A stretch of 64,000 nucleotides of DNA from Tillandsia leiboldiana. Lineage: Eukaryota; Streptophyta; Magnoliopsida; Poales; Bromeliaceae. The DNA lies in assembly GCA_029204045.2 (NCBI GenBank), contig CM055075.1, positions 23,471,601-23,535,600 on the forward strand, in the 5' to 3' direction. Each line of letters begins with the position of its first letter. Position 1 is the first letter of the stretch. The notes beneath the pieces were generated by a model. The model saw nothing but the letters and a program-made list of their open reading frames with translations, searched no databases and was not told the origin of the DNA. Both the position numbers and the translations under genes were made by a program. Shown piece by piece: positions 61,797 to 64,000 of the stretch.

Positions 61797-64000
61797 TGCC
61801 TTTTGGGCTGACTAATGCCCCTGCCGCATTCATGGACTTGATGAACAGGATTTTTCAGCCGTTTTTGGATCGGTTTGTGGTGGTGTTCATTGATGATATT
61901 TTGATCTACTCCCGGAGTGATCTGGAGCACGAGGAGCACTTGAGGACCGTGCTACAGCTTCTGCGAGAGAAGAAGCTGTATGCTAAGTTCAAAAAGTGCG
62001 AGTTTTGGCTCCGGGAGGTTGCCTTTCTGGGTCATGTTGTTTCAGCTGCTGGAGTGGCGGTGGATCCGGCCAAGGTGGATTCTATTAGAGGTTGGCCGAG
62101 GCCGACGACTATCACCGAGGTGCGGAGCTTTCTTGGATTGGCGGGCTACTACCGGCGCTTTGTGGAAGGCTTTGCGAAGCTTTCCTCTCCCCTCACTCGT
62201 CTGACTAGGAAAGGGGTTAAGTTTGTTTGGAGCGAGACTTGCCAGAGCTGTTTTGAGGAGCTGAAGCAGAGGTTGATGACCGCTCCAATCCTTGCCCTCC
62301 CAGTTATGGGGGAAGGATTTGTGATCTACAGTGATGCCTCACATAGTGGTCTGGGGTGTGTGTTGATGCAGCATGGTAGGGTAATTGCCTATGCTTCGCG
62401 GCAATTGAAGGACTATGAGAAAAATTACCCTACTCATGATCTGGAGTTGGCAGCGGTGGTGTTTGCTCTGAAGCTGTGGCGGCATTATTTGTATGGAGAG
62501 CATTGCGAGATATATACTGATCACAAGAGCTTGAAGTATCTGTTCACCCAAAAGGAGCTGAATTTGAGGCAACGCCGGTGGTTGGAGTTGTTAAAGGATT
62601 ACGATCTGAGTATCCTTTACCATCCCGGCAAGGCCAATGTCGTGGCAGATGCTTTGAGTAGGAGAACGAGTCTGAGCTTATTGATCTCGCAGCAGGCGCC
62701 GTTGGTCGAGCAGATGAGGCGGTTACAGTTGGAGGTAGTATCCCCTGGGGTCTCTGCTAGACTCATGTCTATGGTCTTGCAGCCCACTCTGTTGGAGAGG
62801 ATCAGGGACACTCAGAGTGAGGACCCCCACTTGTTGAGGATCAGGACGCAGCTTCAGGAGGATCAGACAGGGGATTTTTCTGTGGATAGCTCGGGAGTAC
62901 TGCGGTACAGGAACCGAGTGTGTGTGCCTATGGATCAGGAGATTAGAGATCAGATTTTGAGGGAGGCCCATTTTACACCTTATACCATCCATCCTGGAGG
63001 TACTAAGATGTATAAGGACCTCAAGGCACAGTTTTGGTGGCCCGGAATGAAGCGGGACATTGGGAGATTCGTAGCTCATTGTTTAACTTGCCAGCAAGTG
63101 AAAGCAGAGCATCGCGTTCCTGCTGGTAAGTTGCAGAGTCTTCCAATTCCCGAGTGGAAATGGGACCATGTCACTATGGATTTCGTCGCTGGATTGCCGA
63201 GGGCGCAGAGCGGGGCTGATGCGGTCTGGGTTATTGTTGACAGACTCACCAAGTCGGCGCACTTCTTACCGGTTCAGATGACCTGGTCATTGGAGCGTTT
63301 GGCACAGTTATATCTGGATGAGATAGTGAGGCTTCACGGCATACCTGCTTCGATTGTGTCAGATCGAGACCCGAGATTCGTATCACGCTTTTGGGGGAGT
63401 TTGCATTCCGCATTGGGGACTCAGCTCAGGTTTAGCACCGCTTTCCACCCACAGACCGATGGACAGTCAGAACGCACCATACAGACCCTTGAGGATATGC
63501 TGAGAGCGTGCGTTATGGATTTTGGAGGAGGGTGGTACCGGCACTTGTCTTTGGTTGAGTTCGCGTACAACAACAGCTATCAGGCGAGCATCCAGATGGC
63601 TCCGTTTGAAGCGTTGTATGGACGCAAGTGTCGGTCTCCCTTATATTGGAGTGACGTGGGTAAGAGGAGGACTTTGGGGCCGGATTTACTTTTGGAGGCA
63701 GAGGAAAAAGTCAGGATTATTCGCCGGCATCTTGAAACAGCCCAGAGTCGTCAGAAGAGCTACGCCGATACTCGACGGCGAGACCTGGAGTTTCAGGTTG
63801 GTGATCATGTCTTCTTGAAGGTCTCGCCCTCGAAAGGGGTCCGGAGATTTGGAGTACGGGGAAAGCTCAGTCCCCGCTTTATTGGACCCTTTGAGGTACT
63901 TGACAGAGTTGGTCCTGTGGCATACAGAGTTGCTTTACCCCCGCGCCTGGCCGGAGTTCATGATGTCTTCCATGTCTCAGCTCTGAGGAGATATGTTTTT
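61744..64000 (+). CDS. pol: Gypsy-2 pol remnant: partial RT, RNase H, integrase (open to window end)
   Basis: In the frame two bases off gag, sequence from about 61744 reads FSKTAF and then YGHYEFTVMPFGLTNAPAA without a stop to 64000, over 750 codons. RT keeps FIDDILIYS (GAT GAT at 61892-61897) but lacks the fingers and motif A aspartate. RNase H has IYSDASHSGLG and YTDHKSLKYL. Integrase has an intact zinc site (LREAH, IHPGG, CLTC) and triad D at 63179, D at 63362 and E at 63470. The window ends before the chromodomain (ALRRYVF). There is no start codon of its own before the ATG of MPFG. Confidence 0.9.

Larger units (their letters stand above)
46694..64000 (+). mobile_element. Gypsy-2, Tekay/Del-like chromovirus, continues past window
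   Basis: It inserted in Copia C. The 5' LTR is 46694-48801 plus 58752-60072, split by the LARD-like element; then PBS, leader hairpin, gag (60366) and pol running off the window end. About 3.4 kb of LTR is typical of the Tekay/Del group. A deletion joins the gag tail to mid-RT, so this copy lacks protease and could not replicate alone. Confidence 0.9.

Overview
This window is plant nuclear DNA made almost entirely of nested LTR retrotransposons. I find no host gene, tRNA, rRNA, operon or CRISPR array. The plant call rests on several points: Sirevirus-like Ty1/copia gag-pol, Tekay/Del-like Ty3/gypsy chromovirus pol, primer sites matching initiator-Met tRNA (TGGTATCAGAG) in every element, plant TATA boxes with AAACCCTA leaders, and a 100-N scaffold gap. 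The species cannot be named from the sequence.

Layout. Positions 1-14930 (left contig) and 15266-30350 (right contig) are two copies of the same nested block, separated by exactly 100 N (14931-15030). The host element is Gypsy A, on the minus strand (15266-42338 in the right contig). It landed in an older gypsy relic (15031-15265). Gypsy A was then hit three times. Copia A, a gag-only element, sits in its left LTR (16109-22529; other copy 768-7194). Copia B, a full-length 11.6-kb element, sits in its reverse transcriptase (26756-38396; partial copy 11393-14930). Copia C sits in its right LTR (plus strand, from 42339). Copia C was split by Gypsy-2 (plus strand, 46694 to beyond 64000). The 5' LTR of Gypsy-2 was in turn split by a young LARD-like element (48802-58746) with 3.76-kb LTRs, a 2.4-kb non-coding centre and a perfect 5-bp target duplication.

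How the parts relate. Copia B and C carry enzymes, while Copia A keeps only LTRs, gag and a conserved non-coding block. Gypsy-2 carries gag, RNase H and integrase but has lost protease and the first part of RT. The LARD-like element keeps only cis-acting parts. The window therefore holds likely parasite/helper sets, and comparing parasites with relatives exposes cis-acting elements.

Main structural finds. (1) The copia leaders carry an array of five to eight tandem mini-hairpins with an invariant TGGATT loop and stems that change from unit to unit but stay paired. (2) The Gypsy-2 and LARD leaders share a hairpin with an identical GCTGCAGA loop and compensatory stem changes. (3) A U3 palindrome in the same two families shows two compensatory changes. 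(4) GATCCGGATC palindrome clusters lie just upstream of copia TATA boxes and recur upstream of a third ORF in Copia B. Small indels concentrate towards the N gap from both sides, so many frameshifts near it are probably sequence errors.
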